64,000 nucleotides of DNA from Nocardioides sp. Soil805 (GTDB lineage: Bacteria; Actinomycetota; Actinomycetes; Propionibacteriales; Nocardioidaceae), in assembly GCF_001429625.1 (NCBI RefSeq), contig NZ_LMSU01000001.1, positions 873,498 to 937,497 of the forward strand, read 5' to 3'. Shown one piece after another: positions 43,835 to 52,234 of this stretch. Below the pieces are notes generated by a model. The model saw only the letters and a program-made list of their open reading frames with translations. It did no database searches and was not told the origin of the DNA. How positions within the stretch are numbered: position 1 is the stretch's first letter; every line of letters starts with the position of its first letter. Both the position numbers and the translations under genes were made by a program.

Positions 43835-44506
43835 TCAGCCCCGCCCGAGGACCCGCACGCGCTGCTCCTCGCTCGCCGCGAGGAGCTCGGCCAGGGCCTG
43901 CGACTCGTCCCGCGGGATCCCGAGCACCAGCTGGCGGCCGACGGCGACGGAGCCGAGGGCCTCGGCGGCACTCGGGGCGTCCATGACGACGACGTCGTCC
44001 AGCACGGGCCCGGCGAGCTCGGTGCGACGGGCGTCGTCACCGGGGACCACCCACAGCTCGACGACCGAACCGGTCTCGATCCCGCTCGGCACCAGCTCGG
44101 TGGGGAACGACAGCGACAGGCTCACGGTGTCGCTCTCCTCCGCCGAGCCCAGTGCCGCCGCCGGGACGAGCTCGCCGGCGCCGAGGCCGCGGACGAGCTG
44201 CAGGTCGTCGGGGAGGGGGCCGTCCGTGGCGAGGTAGCGGTCCAGGTCGGCCGGCTCCTCGAAGCGCACCGAGGTGGCGACGAGGTCGTCGGCGCCGAGC
44301 CGGTCCCCCGGAGCCAGGTCCGTGGCGGCCGACCAGACCGTCACCGAGTCGTCCGCGCCGCCGAGGAGGCGGGCACCCGCGACCACGGACACGGCGACGA
44401 GGGCGACGCCCACCCACAGCCGGGGATCGCGCCACCCGGGCGGCTTGGCGCGGGCGGCGGTGGGCACGTCGGGAGCAGCATGGGTCCGAGACACGGAACG
44501 CATCAT
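43835..44506 (-). CDS. SAF domain protein, CpaB/RcpC-like
   Basis: A 223-residue membrane-anchored protein with one helix (about 30-48, LWVGVALVAVSVVAGARLLG) and a SAF domain (about 52-115, VTVWSAATDLAPGDRLGADD then VRGLGAGELVPAAAL). CpaB/RcpC proteins lie outside the membrane in Tad systems and support the secretin or cell-wall passage. Tandem ATGs at 44506 and 44503 are possible starts, and neither has a strong ribosome site. It is divergent from a BldC-like regulator gene. Confidence 0.75.
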   Translation of the reverse strand: MMRSVSRTHAAPDVPTAARAKPPGWRDPRLWVGVALVAVSVVAGARLLGGADDSVTVWSAATDLAPGDRLGADDLVATSVRFEEPADLDRYLATDGPLPDDLQLVRGLGAGELVPAAALGSAEESDTVSLSLSFPTELVPSGIETGSVVELWVVPGDDARRTELAGPVLDDVVVMDAPSAAEALGSVAVGRQLVLGIPRDESQALAELLAASEEQRVRVLGRG

Positions 44507-44512
44507 GTCCAC

Positions 44513-44526
44513 GCGGACGCGTCCGC
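44513..44526. promoter_or_regulatory. 14-bp perfect palindrome upstream of the SAF/tadZ operon
   Basis: GCGGACGCGTCCGC lies 7 bp upstream of the SAF gene start, in the region shared with the divergent BldC-like gene. It may be the binding site of that regulator. Confidence 0.4.
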
Positions 44527-44613
44527 ACACCTGCTCATCCACAGGACGGTTCCGTGGGGCCGATGTCGTCCACAGGCACCGGGGCGTCGTGCTCCCCCGG
44601 TCGCGGAGTTTGG

Positions 44614-44619
44614 CACGAT
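44614..44619 (+). promoter_or_regulatory. Predicted -10 for leaderless BldC-like transcript
   Basis: CACGAT, then GGGCGCC and ATG 44627. An in-frame ATG at 44618 would overlap the hexamer, which argues for the later start. Confidence 0.35.
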
Positions 44620-44626
44620 GGGCGCC

Positions 44627-44872
44627 ATGCCCGACTCCCCCCGCTTCCTCACCCTGGCCGACGTGGCCGAGGTGCTCAACACCTCCAGCGCCCAGGTCTA
44701 CGCGCTGGTGCGCCGGGGAGACCTGCCCGCCATCAAGATCGGCGGTCGCGGGCAGTGGCGTGTCGAGGGCGCCGAGCTGGAGAAGTTCATCGAGCGGATG
44801 TACGCCGAGACCAAGACGTTCGTCTCCGACCACCCGTTCGTGGAGAGCGACGCCGGCCGCAGCGAGGACTGA
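44627..44872 (+). CDS. BldC/excisionase-type helix-turn-helix DNA-binding protein
   Basis: An 81-residue winged-helix protein of the MerR/excisionase class with FLTLADVAEVLNTSSAQVYA, the recognition helix VYALVRRGDLPAIKIG and the wing GRGQWRVEGAELEKF. Such small proteins act as transcription regulators related to BldC. It is divergent from the SAF/tadZ pilus operon, a plausible target, and its stop codon directly abuts that of the convergent htrA gene (44872/44873). Confidence 0.82.
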   Translation: MPDSPRFLTLADVAEVLNTSSAQVYALVRRGDLPAIKIGGRGQWRVEGAELEKFIERMYAETKTFVSDHPFVESDAGRSED

Positions 44873-46345
44873 TCAGCCGACCTCGCCGTCGAGAGTGACC
44901 TCGACGGTGCGCTCCTCACCGTCGCGCTGGACGGTGAACTCGATGGTCTCGCCGGGCTGGTGGGTGCGGATGGCCACGATCAGGGCGATCCCGTCGGTCA
45001 CCGGCTCACCCTCGACGCGGGTGACCAGGTCGTCCTTGAGCAGCCCGGCGTCCTGGGCAGGGGTGCCCTCGTTGACCTCGGTGATGAGGGCTCCGTCCGA
45101 GTCGTTGCCACCGGTGCGCACCTGAGCCCCGATGACGGGGTAGCGAGCCTCGCCGGTGGCCAGGATCTGGTCGGCGGTCGTGCGCACCTGCTCGATCGGG
45201 ATGGCGAAGCCGACGCCGATGTTGCCCGAGGTCTCCCCGGTGAGGCTGCCACCGGTGGTGGCGATGGCGGAGTTGACGCCCACGACCTCGCCGGCCAGGT
45301 TGACCAGCGGCCCGCCCGAGTTGCCCGGGTTGATCGCGGCGTCGGTCTGGACCGCGTTGATGTAGGACGACTCGTTGTCGGAGTCGCCGGTCGTCACCGG
45401 CCGGTTGAGCGCGCTGACGATGCCCGAGGTGACGGTCTGGCTCAGCCCCAGCGGCGAGCCGAACGCGACCACGGGGTCGCCCACGTGGAGCACGGTGGAC
45501 GCGCCGAGCGCGGCCGGCTCGAGCGCCTCGACCGGGTCGATCTGGAGGATGGCGAGGTCGTAGACGGGGCTGCGGCCCACGACGGTGGCCTCGTGGCGGG
45601 TGCCCTCGGCGTCGACGACCAGGATCGCCCCGTCGTCCTGGGCGGCGGAGGCGACCACGTGGTTGTTGGTGACGATGTGGCCCTGGCGGTCGAGCACGAA
45701 GCCCGACCCGGTCGCGCCCCCGGCCTCACCGTCGAAGGCGGCGATGATCTGCACGGTGCTGGGCAGGAGGGCCTGGGCGACGGCCGGGACCGAGCCGTTG
45801 TCGGCCTCGAGCGGAGCCGCGTCCTGGGTCTCGACCGCGTCGAGTCCCCCGCCGTAGCGCCCGGTCTCGTCGCCGAGGCGGTCGTAGCCCAGGGCGCCGA
45901 GGAAGCCGCCGAGGAGTCCGACGACCAGCGCGAGCATCGCCACGACGGGCCACAGCCAGCGCGAGACCCGACGCGGCTCGTCACGGGGCGAGAGCGGCAT
46001 GGGTGTCGTGGGGCCCTCGCCGGCGAAGAACCCGCCGAACGGGCGCTCGGGCGGGACGGAGGGGCCGCCGGGGCCCCAGGACTGCTGTGGGATCGGGGAC
46101 AACGGCGGGCCCTGCTCCCCCGGCTGCTGCGCCCCGGGGTCGCCGGCGGCCGGCGGGCCGAAGGGCGCGGCCGATGGCTGCACAGGGGCCGGGGCGGGCG
46201 GCTGCGGCGTGGGCTCCGAGGGCGGGGTCCACCCCGGGATCGGCTGCGTCGGCTCCCCCACGTCCCCGTCGGCGTGCCCGGGCAGCGGGTCGTGCTGCGC
46301 GGGCCGCTCGGGGTGGTCGTGGTCGGGGTGCTCCTGGTCGCTCAC
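44873..46345 (-). CDS. htrA: HtrA/DegP-family membrane-anchored serine protease with PDZ domain
   Basis: A 490-residue protease. Residues 1-128 are Pro-rich and cytoplasmic, a membrane helix follows (about 129-152), and the trypsin-like domain is outside the membrane. The triad is His229 (TNNHVV), Asp263 (VYDLAIL) and Ser343 (GNSGGP). A PDZ domain occupies about 400-490 (ALITEVNEGTPAQDAGLLKD). The GTG start overlaps the anti-sigma stop. Order sigE, anti-sigma, htrA matches the mycobacterial envelope-stress locus. The protease would handle misfolded exported proteins and may act on the anti-sigma factor. Confidence 0.94.
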   Translation of the reverse strand: MSDQEHPDHDHPERPAQHDPLPGHADGDVGEPTQPIPGWTPPSEPTPQPPAPAPVQPSAAPFGPPAAGDPGAQQPGEQGPPLSPIPQQSWGPGGPSVPPERPFGGFFAGEGPTTPMPLSPRDEPRRVSRWLWPVVAMLALVVGLLGGFLGALGYDRLGDETGRYGGGLDAVETQDAAPLEADNGSVPAVAQALLPSTVQIIAAFDGEAGGATGSGFVLDRQGHIVTNNHVVASAAQDDGAILVVDAEGTRHEATVVGRSPVYDLAILQIDPVEALEPAALGASTVLHVGDPVVAFGSPLGLSQTVTSGIVSALNRPVTTGDSDNESSYINAVQTDAAINPGNSGGPLVNLAGEVVGVNSAIATTGGSLTGETSGNIGVGFAIPIEQVRTTADQILATGEARYPVIGAQVRTGGNDSDGALITEVNEGTPAQDAGLLKDDLVTRVEGEPVTDGIALIVAIRTHQPGETIEFTVQRDGEERTVEVTLDGEVG

Positions 46346-46923
46346 GGAGCCATTGTCCCCCGGGCGGCCATCTCGTCGAGCAGGTGCCGCACCGTGAGGG
46401 TCTGGCCGGAGGTCTGCCCGGCACCGCTGCTGGTGGTCACGCCGGCGGACGGGGAGGCCGCGGCCCGGCTCGGGGCCGGGGTGCGTGTACGCCGTGCGGG
46501 GCGGCTCTGCGGGTCCACGTTGGACGAGGTGACGGGGCGGTTGAGGTCGCCGACGGGGGCCCGGCGCTCGACCTGGGGGGAGCCGGCCGCCCCGAGGGCG
46601 AGCAGTCCGACGACGGCGGCACCGGCAGCACCGCCGCCGATCATCGCCAGCCCGCGGTGCCGGGACCGTCCGGTGGGCAACGAGGTCGGGAACGTGCCGG
46701 CACGCAGCGCGGACGTCGGACACATCAGCGAGTCCTTGAGCCCGGCAGGGGCGGCCCCGGGGTCCAGGGACAGCCCGGCCAGCTGGGTCTTCACCCACCC
46801 CTCGCGCTCGACGAGGTCACGGCAGGGGTGGCAGGCGTGGACGTGCTCCCAGAGACGTTCCTCCTCCGCGGGCGGCAGGTGGCCGTCGAGCAGGGCACTC
46901 ACCCGGGGTCCGAGGTGGCTCAC
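46342..46923 (-). CDS. Zinc-binding anti-sigma factor (RseA-like)
   Basis: A 193-residue protein with the ZAS zinc motif His27-x3-Cys31-x2-Cys34 (in EHVHACHPC), which holds the sigma factor. A membrane helix follows (about 93-113, [21 protein letters not shown]), then a Ser/Pro/Arg-rich outside region. GTG 46923 overlaps the sigE stop, and its own stop overlaps the htrA start. Release of the sigma factor on envelope stress, by proteolysis or loss of zinc, is inferred from the related mycobacterial system. Confidence 0.9.
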   Translation of the reverse strand: MSHLGPRVSALLDGHLPPAEEERLWEHVHACHPCRDLVEREGWVKTQLAGLSLDPGAAPAGLKDSLMCPTSALRAGTFPTSLPTGRSRHRGLAMIGGGAAGAAVVGLLALGAAGSPQVERRAPVGDLNRPVTSSNVDPQSRPARRTRTPAPSRAAASPSAGVTTSSGAGQTSGQTLTVRHLLDEMAARGTMAP

Positions 46924-47522
46924 CGGGCGACCCCCTCGTCGGCCAGGACCGGGCCGGCGTACCGCTGGCGCCCCTCGACCGGCGCGCGGTGCGCGAGCGC
47001 CCGACGCAGCATGGCGCGGCCGCGGTGGATGCGCGAGCGCACGGTGCCGAGCTTGGCGTCCATGATCTCCGCGATCTCCTCGTAGGTGAGGCCCTCGACG
47101 TCGCACAGCACGACCGCGGCACGGAAGTCGGGCGGCAGGGTCGCCAGGGCGCTCTCGATGTCGTCGTCGAACGTCTGGTCGGCGTACGCCGCGTCGGGTG
47201 CGGGCGAGGCGCTCTGCAGCCGGGCGGCACGCTCGTCGGAGAGGGCGTCGAAGCGGATCCGCTGCTTGCGGCGGGCTCCGTCGAGGAAGAGGTTGGTGGT
47301 GATGCGGTGCAGCCAGCCCTCGAAGGTGCCGGGCGTGTAGGAGTCCAGCGAGCGGAAGACCCGGACGAAGACCTCCTGCGTCAGGTCCTCGGCGTCGGGG
47401 CGGTTGCCGGTCAGTCGGTAGGCCAGGCGGAAGACGCGGTCGGAGTGCTGCTCGACGACCTCGTCCCAGGTGGGCACCATCAGGTCCCGCTCGTCGCTCT
47501 CGGTGCCGCTGGAGTGGTCCAC
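46920..47522 (-). CDS. sigE: ECF sigma factor SigE (extracytoplasmic stress)
   Basis: A 200-residue ECF sigma factor with region 2 ([35 protein letters not shown]) and region 4 ([40 protein letters not shown]). GTG 47522 with AGGGGG upstream is preferred; a TTG at 47558 would add 12 residues. The neighbourhood (anti-sigma and htrA downstream, divergent O-methyltransferase upstream) is the same as at mycobacterial sigE, which supports the name. Confidence 0.93.
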   Translation of the reverse strand: MDHSSGTESDERDLMVPTWDEVVEQHSDRVFRLAYRLTGNRPDAEDLTQEVFVRVFRSLDSYTPGTFEGWLHRITTNLFLDGARRKQRIRFDALSDERAARLQSASPAPDAAYADQTFDDDIESALATLPPDFRAAVVLCDVEGLTYEEIAEIMDAKLGTVRSRIHRGRAMLRRALAHRAPVEGRQRYAGPVLADEGVAR

Positions 47523-47750
47523 GGCTGCCCCCTGCTGGGTCGTGTGGCGCTTGAACAAGTGCTCTGGCCTTCCTCAACCTAGGGAGCGGTCCTGAGAGGA
47601 CCCTGTGAGCCGACCCCCGTGCTGCTGGGAATCGGACCGCTTTCCCCGACAACGTGGCAGCCGGGTCCGGTGTTCCCGCGCGATAGAGTCGCGCCACTCG
47701 ATGCGCAGCAGCGACCCGGCTGCCGTGCGTGTCCGACCCAGGAGGCCACC

Positions 47751-48401
47751 ATCACCACCCCGATCAAGCCCGCCAGCTGGACCTACTCCGAGGCGTTCGT
47801 CGCCGAGGACGAGGTGCTCGCCTCCGCCCGCTCGCGCGCCGAGGAGGTCGGGGTCTCCCCCGTCAGCCCGGGCGCGGGGGCCGCGCTGCGCTTCCTGGCC
47901 TCCGTCCTCGACGCGCGCGCGGTCGTGGAGATCGGCACGGGCACCGGCGTCTCGGGCCTCTGGCTGCTCCGCGGCATGCGCGCCGACGGCGTCCTGACCA
48001 CCGTGGACATCGAGGCCGAGCACCAGCGGCTGGCCAAGGAGTCGTTCGGCGAGGCGGGCGTCCCGGCCAACCGGGCGCGCACCATCGCCGGCGCCGGGCT
48101 CGACGTGCTGCCCCGCCTCACCGACGGCCACTACGACCTGGTCTTCTGCGACGGGGACAAGCGCGAGTACGGCGAGTACCTCACCGAGGCGCTGCGACTG
48201 CTGCGTCCCGGCGGCGTGGTGGCCTTCGACAACGCCCTGTGGCACGACCGGGTGGCCGACCCCGCCCAGCGTGACGAGGAGACGGTCGCGATCCGCGACC
48301 TCGGCCGCACGGTCGCCGAGCACGCCTCCCTGGTCCCGGTGCTGCTGCCGGTCGGCGACGGGCTGCTCTGCGCCAAGAAGGTCTGGTCCCCGGAGGCCTG
48401 A
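47751..48401 (+). CDS. SAM-dependent O-methyltransferase (family 3), with apparent ATC start codon
   Basis: A 216-residue methyltransferase of the CCoAOMT-like family 3. The SAM site is VVEIGTGTGVSGLWLL, with DGDKREYGEYLTEAL and AFDNALWHDRVAD later. An ideal GGAGG lies at 47741-47745, and the codon 5 nt later, where the start should be, is ATC (ITTPIKPASWTY). No ATG, GTG or TTG lies in frame between 47619 and there. So the gene either starts at a rare ATC, carries an ATG-to-ATC mutation, or has a sequencing error. It is divergent from sigE, as in mycobacteria. Substrate unknown. Confidence 0.85.
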   Translation: MTTPIKPASWTYSEAFVAEDEVLASARSRAEEVGVSPVSPGAGAALRFLASVLDARAVVEIGTGTGVSGLWLLRGMRADGVLTTVDIEAEHQRLAKESFGEAGVPANRARTIAGAGLDVLPRLTDGHYDLVFCDGDKREYGEYLTEALRLLRPGGVVAFDNALWHDRVADPAQRDEETVAIRDLGRTVAEHASLVPVLLPVGDGLLCAKKVWSPEA

Positions 48402-48440
48402 GCCCTGCCCGGCGGCGGCGGCCGTCGGGACCCGGGCGTC

Positions 48441-48779
48441 TCAGGCGTGGGGCGTCGCGGTGAAGCCGTCCCAGCCCTCGGCGATCGCGACGACGTCGCA
48501 CGCCTCGACGAGGACCGGCGGGCTGCCGATGATCCGTGATCCCGGGGCGTCGGCGGCCCCTTCCTCGAAGGTGCGCTGGAACTCCGCGCGTGCCTCGTCG
48601 GAGCCGAAGACGTACGAGCCCTCGAACCACTCTCCGCGGCGCATCCGCCAGGTCTTGAAGCCCAGTCCGGCCATGCCTGTGAAGCGGGCGTGCGAGGTCT
48701 CGGCGACGTACGACGCCAGCTGCTCCTCGACGCCCTCCGGGGCGTCGGCGAGCGACCACCGGACGGTGAGCCCCCTCAT
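48441..48779 (-). CDS. YdhR-like / ABM-fold small protein
   Basis: A 112-residue protein that looks like a dimeric alpha/beta-barrel of the YdhR/antibiotic-biosynthesis monooxygenase kind, with GMAGLGFKTWRMRRGEWFEG and YVFGSDEARAEFQRTF. The start overlaps the pepA stop (ATGA), so it is the last gene of the DUF3117-pepA operon. It is convergent with the O-methyltransferase gene, 39 bp away. No cofactor is expected for this fold; function unknown. Confidence 0.65.
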   Translation of the reverse strand: MRGLTVRWSLADAPEGVEEQLASYVAETSHARFTGMAGLGFKTWRMRRGEWFEGSYVFGSDEARAEFQRTFEEGAADAPGSRIIGSPPVLVEACDVVAIAEGWDGFTATPHA

Positions 48780-50311
48780 CGACCGATGCCCTCGAGCGGG
48801 GACTCCGACCCCAGCCAGGTGAGCAGCAGGCGCGGCCCGAAGCCGGTCGGGCCGGCGGTCCACTCGTAGCGCTCGGCCGGCGCCTCGGCGATCGACGCGA
48901 AGTCGATGTGCGCCCACGGCACGTCGCCGGTGAAGTGCTGGAGGTAGAGGGCGGCCGTGATGGCGCCGGCCCCTCCCGCGGCGTTGTCGCCGTCGGCGAC
49001 CCGCGAGCTGACCTTCTCCTCGTAGTCGGCCACCAGGGGCATCCGCCACAGCAGCTCGCCGGACTCCTCGGCCGCTGCGGCGAGGGCGGTCGAGATGCCC
49101 TCGTCGTTGGCGAAGTAGCCGCCGGTCCCCTGTCCGAGCGCGACCTTCATCGCCCCGGTGAGGGTGGCGATGTCGACCAGGACGTCGGGGCGCACCTCGG
49201 CGACGGCGTAGGCCAGGGCATCGGCCATCACAAGCCGGCCCTCGGCGTCGGTGTTGTTGACCTCGCTGGTGCGACCGCCGTAGTGCGTGATCACGTCGCC
49301 GGGACGCATCGCGGACCCGCTGATGGCGTTCTCGGCGACCGGCACGAGGCCGACCACCCGCACAGGGCAGCCGACGTCGGCCAGTGCGGCCATGGTGGCG
49401 AGCACCGCTGCGCCGCCGGACATGTCGCGCTTCATCGAGAGCATGCTCTCGGCGGGCTTGATGTCGAGCCCACCGGAGTCGAAGGTGATGCCCTTGCCGA
49501 CCAGCACCACCGTGGGGGTGCCCTTGCCGGCGCGGGGCGGGGTGTAGTCGAGGCGGATGAGTCGCGGCGGGGAGACCGAGCCGCCACCGACGGCGAGGAT
49601 GCCGCCGAAGCCGTCGGCCGCCAGCGCGTGCTCGTCCCAGACGGTCACGTCGAGGCCGGCCTCGGCCGCGAACTCCTCCGCCTGCTCGGCCAGCCAGGCG
49701 GGGCTCTTGAGGTTGGCCGGCACGGTGGCCAGCATCCGCGAGCGCCAGCCGGCGCCGCCGAGCGCGATCGCGCGGGCCAGCTCGTCGTCGTACGCGCCGT
49801 CGTGGTCGTCGACCCCGGCAAGCACGATGCGTCGTACGGGCTGCTCGGACGGTCCGGACGAGCGCCAGTGGAAGGCGAAGGAACCGAGCGTCGCGCCGAC
49901 CACGAAGGCCGCCAGCGCGCCCTCGGGAGCGATCGCGGTGATCGAGGTGACGACGCTGGCGCGGTCCTTGGCCGCCCGCGCGACCGTGGCACCGGCCCGG
50001 CGGAAGTCGGTGACGGCCTGGTCGCCGAGCCCCACGAGGAGGACGGTCGTGACCGCGTCGGAGACGACCGGGACGGTGGTCACCTCGCCGGTGCGCCCGG
50101 TGGCGCGGGCCGACGCGAGGAGCTCGAGCAGGTCGACCCCCAGCAGCTCGGACGCCTCGTCGGCGCCGGGACCGAGGACGACGTCGCCGTCCTCGCCCGG
50201 GAGGACCGGGAACGCCCAGACCTCACCGCCGCCGATCTGGTGCGGCAGGGCCGAGCTGAGGGCGAACTCCGGGGGTGAGACCTGGGAGGGGAGCTGGGGG
50301 GTCGCGGCCAC
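48776..50311 (-). CDS. pepA: Leucyl aminopeptidase (M17)
   Basis: A 511-residue cytoplasmic aminopeptidase, usually a hexamer with two metal ions. The C-terminal domain has VGKGITFDSGGLDIKP (metal ligands) and the signature NNTDAEGRLVMADAL. SMKRDMSGGAAVLATMAAL and the late TGDVPWAHIDFAS also match. Length is normal. GTG 50311 is the best start, 2 bp after the DUF3117 stop. The enzyme removes N-terminal residues in peptide turnover. Confidence 0.93.
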   Translation of the reverse strand: MAATPQLPSQVSPPEFALSSALPHQIGGGEVWAFPVLPGEDGDVVLGPGADEASELLGVDLLELLASARATGRTGEVTTVPVVSDAVTTVLLVGLGDQAVTDFRRAGATVARAAKDRASVVTSITAIAPEGALAAFVVGATLGSFAFHWRSSGPSEQPVRRIVLAGVDDHDGAYDDELARAIALGGAGWRSRMLATVPANLKSPAWLAEQAEEFAAEAGLDVTVWDEHALAADGFGGILAVGGGSVSPPRLIRLDYTPPRAGKGTPTVVLVGKGITFDSGGLDIKPAESMLSMKRDMSGGAAVLATMAALADVGCPVRVVGLVPVAENAISGSAMRPGDVITHYGGRTSEVNNTDAEGRLVMADALAYAVAEVRPDVLVDIATLTGAMKVALGQGTGGYFANDEGISTALAAAAEESGELLWRMPLVADYEEKVSSRVADGDNAAGGAGAITAALYLQHFTGDVPWAHIDFASIAEAPAERYEWTAGPTGFGPRLLLTWLGSESPLEGIGR

Positions 50312-50313
50312 GA

Positions 50314-50481
50314 TCAGCCGACGACGTCCTTGAGGGCGTCCCCGAGGGCGCCGGCCTCGTCGGCGTTGAGCTCGACCACCAGGCGTCCACCGCCCTCGAG
50401 CGGGACGCGCATGACGATGCCGCGGCCTTCCTTGGTGACCTCGAGCGGTCCGTCCCCAGTCCTGGGCTTCATGGCGGCCAT
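50314..50481 (-). CDS. DUF3117 family small protein
   Basis: A 55-residue protein beginning MAAMKPRTGDGPLEVTKEGR and ending NADEAGALGDALKDVVG, which matches the conserved actinobacterial DUF3117 family almost along its full length. It lies just upstream of pepA and is probably in the same operon. The function is unknown. Confidence 0.9.
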   Translation of the reverse strand: MAAMKPRTGDGPLEVTKEGRGIVMRVPLEGGGRLVVELNADEAGALGDALKDVVG

Positions 50482-50620
50482 CGGCGCAACCCTCTTCCTG
50501 ATTCAGCTCAGTGGGCCGCGTGGCTCCACATGCGAAATCGAGGCAGCTCGGCCACCCCGACGAAGTCGTACGGACTCCATTATCCCTCATGTCGTGGGTG
50601 ATGGGCACCACAGGGGCTGG

Positions 50621-50626
50621 CAGACT
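50621..50626 (+). promoter_or_regulatory. Predicted -10 for leaderless PaaX-type regulator transcript
   Basis: CAGACT with CCCGAGC before ATG 50634. The same CAGACT hexamer precedes the next gene's ATG by 6 nt. Confidence 0.35.
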
Positions 50627-50633
50627 CCCGAGC

Positions 50634-51419
50634 ATGCACGCGCGGTCCGCCCTCTTCGACGTCTACGGCGACCACCTGCGCACGCGCGGGCACCGAGCCG
50701 CCGTGGCCGACCTGGTGCGTCTCCTCGACCCGATCGGCATCGCTGCGCCTGCGGTCCGCACCGCCATCTCGCGGATGGTGTCCCAGGGCTGGCTCGAGCC
50801 AGCCACGGTGGAGGGACACCGCGGGTACGCCGCCACCCCGCAGGCGATCCGTCGCCTGGAGGAGGCGGCCGACCGCATCTACCGGCGCCGCGACGACCAC
50901 TGGGACGGGTGCTGGCAGCTGCTGCTCCTCGACCCCTTCCCCTCCCGCGCCGTCCGCGCGGCCGTGCTCCGCGACCTCCCCTACCTCGGCTACGCCGCCC
51001 TCGACGACCGGGTGTGGGTGAGCCCGTGGGTCCGCGCCGACCTCGTCGAGACGCTCGGGCGCGCCGGGGCCACCGCGACGACCGCCCGGGCCCTGGACTT
51101 CGACCCCTTCGACTCGCCCACGCGTGCCTGGGACCTCGACGCGATCGGGACGGAGTACGCCGCGTGGCTCGACGCCGCCTCCTCCTCCGTCGAGGCCCAC
51201 CTCGACGCGCACCCCGACCCCGACGAGGCGGCCTTCGCGGCCCGCTTCCACCTGGTGCACGAGTGGCGCAAGTTCCTCTTCACCGATCCGGGTCTCCCGG
51301 ACCAGCTGCTCCCCGACGACTGGGCCGGGCGTCGGGCCAGCGACTACTTCCGGCGGGAGGCCGACCGGCTGGCGACGGCCTCGGAGGCCTTCGTGGCCCG
51401 CACCCTCTCCCCCGCCTGA
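50634..51419 (+). CDS. PaaX family transcriptional regulator
   Basis: A 261-residue regulator with an N-terminal winged helix (SALFDVYGDHLRTRGHRAAV, then IAAPAVRTAISRMVSQGWLE) and the PaaX effector and C-terminal domains (FHLVHEWRKFLFTDPGLPDQ). PaaX proteins repress phenylacetate genes and respond to phenylacetyl-CoA. The next gene, 17 bp downstream, is a PaaG-like enoyl-CoA hydratase, which fits. The rest of the paa pathway is not in the window. Confidence 0.9.
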   Translation: MHARSALFDVYGDHLRTRGHRAAVADLVRLLDPIGIAAPAVRTAISRMVSQGWLEPATVEGHRGYAATPQAIRRLEEAADRIYRRRDDHWDGCWQLLLLDPFPSRAVRAAVLRDLPYLGYAALDDRVWVSPWVRADLVETLGRAGATATTARALDFDPFDSPTRAWDLDAIGTEYAAWLDAASSSVEAHLDAHPDPDEAAFAARFHLVHEWRKFLFTDPGLPDQLLPDDWAGRRASDYFRREADRLATASEAFVARTLSPA

Positions 51420-51424
51420 TCGGG

Positions 51425-51430
51425 CAGACT
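51425..51430 (+). promoter_or_regulatory. Predicted -10 for leaderless enoyl-CoA hydratase transcript
   Basis: CAGACT with GCGCCC before ATG 51437. Confidence 0.35.
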
Positions 51431-51436
51431 GCGCCC

Positions 51437-52234
51437 ATGACCTCGACCGATCCCGTGCTGCTCGACGTCGATGCCGGCGTCGCCACGATCACCCTCAACC
51501 GCCCCGACGCGATGAACGGCCTCGACGTGGCCACCAAGGACCTGCTCCTCGAGACCGTGCTGCGGGTCGCCGAGGACGCGGAGGTGCGCTGCGTCGTGCT
51601 CACCGGCAGCGGCCGGGCGTTCTGCGTGGGCCAGGACCTCAAGGAGCACCTCGCCGGCCTGCGCGGCGACGCCAGCGTGCCGCTGTCGGACACCGTCGAG
51701 CGCCACTACAACCCGACCGTGCTCGCCCTGGCCACGATGGCCAAGCCGGTCGTCGCCGCGGTCAACGGCGTGGCCGCCGGCGCCGGCGCCAGCCTTGCCT
51801 TCGCCGCCGACTTCCGGGTGCTGGCCGACTCGGCCGCCTTCAACACCTCCTTCGCCGGCGTGGCGCTGTCCTGCGACACCGGGGCGAGCTGGACCCTGCC
51901 GCGCCTGGTCGGGCGGGGCACGGCGATGGAGCTGCTCTACTTCCCGCGCACCCTGCCGGCCGCGGAGGCGCTGGAGCTCGGGCTGGCCACGCAGGTCGTG
52001 CCGGCCGCCGACCTCGCCTCGACCGTGCGCGACCTGGCGACGCGGCTGGCCGCGGGGCCGACCGTGGCGTACGGCTCCATCCGGCAGGCCGTCGAGCACT
52101 CCTCCTCGCACTCCTTCGCCGAGTCGTTGGCCTTCGAGGCCGACAAGATGGCCCTCACCGGCGGCACCGAGGACCACCTCGCCGCCGTCGACGCGTTCAT
52201 GGCCAAGGAGAAGCCCACCTTCCACGGCCGCTGA
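51437..52234 (+). CDS. Enoyl-CoA hydratase/isomerase (PaaG-like)
   Basis: A 265-residue crotonase-fold protein. The oxyanion-hole regions are CVGQDLKEHL and VAAVNGVAAGAGASLAFAAD. FNTSFAGVALSCDTGASWTL, with Asp in place of one of the usual Glu, is typical of PaaG-like isomerases, which handle ring-epoxide and dehydrosuberyl-type CoA esters. It is adjacent to a PaaX-type regulator, which supports a phenylacetate link. The stop codon lies at the edge of the second repeat array. Confidence 0.87.
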   Translation: MTSTDPVLLDVDAGVATITLNRPDAMNGLDVATKDLLLETVLRVAEDAEVRCVVLTGSGRAFCVGQDLKEHLAGLRGDASVPLSDTVERHYNPTVLALATMAKPVVAAVNGVAAGAGASLAFAADFRVLADSAAFNTSFAGVALSCDTGASWTLPRLVGRGTAMELLYFPRTLPAAEALELGLATQVVPAADLASTVRDLATRLAAGPTVAYGSIRQAVEHSSSHSFAESLAFEADKMALTGGTEDHLAAVDAFMAKEKPTFHGR

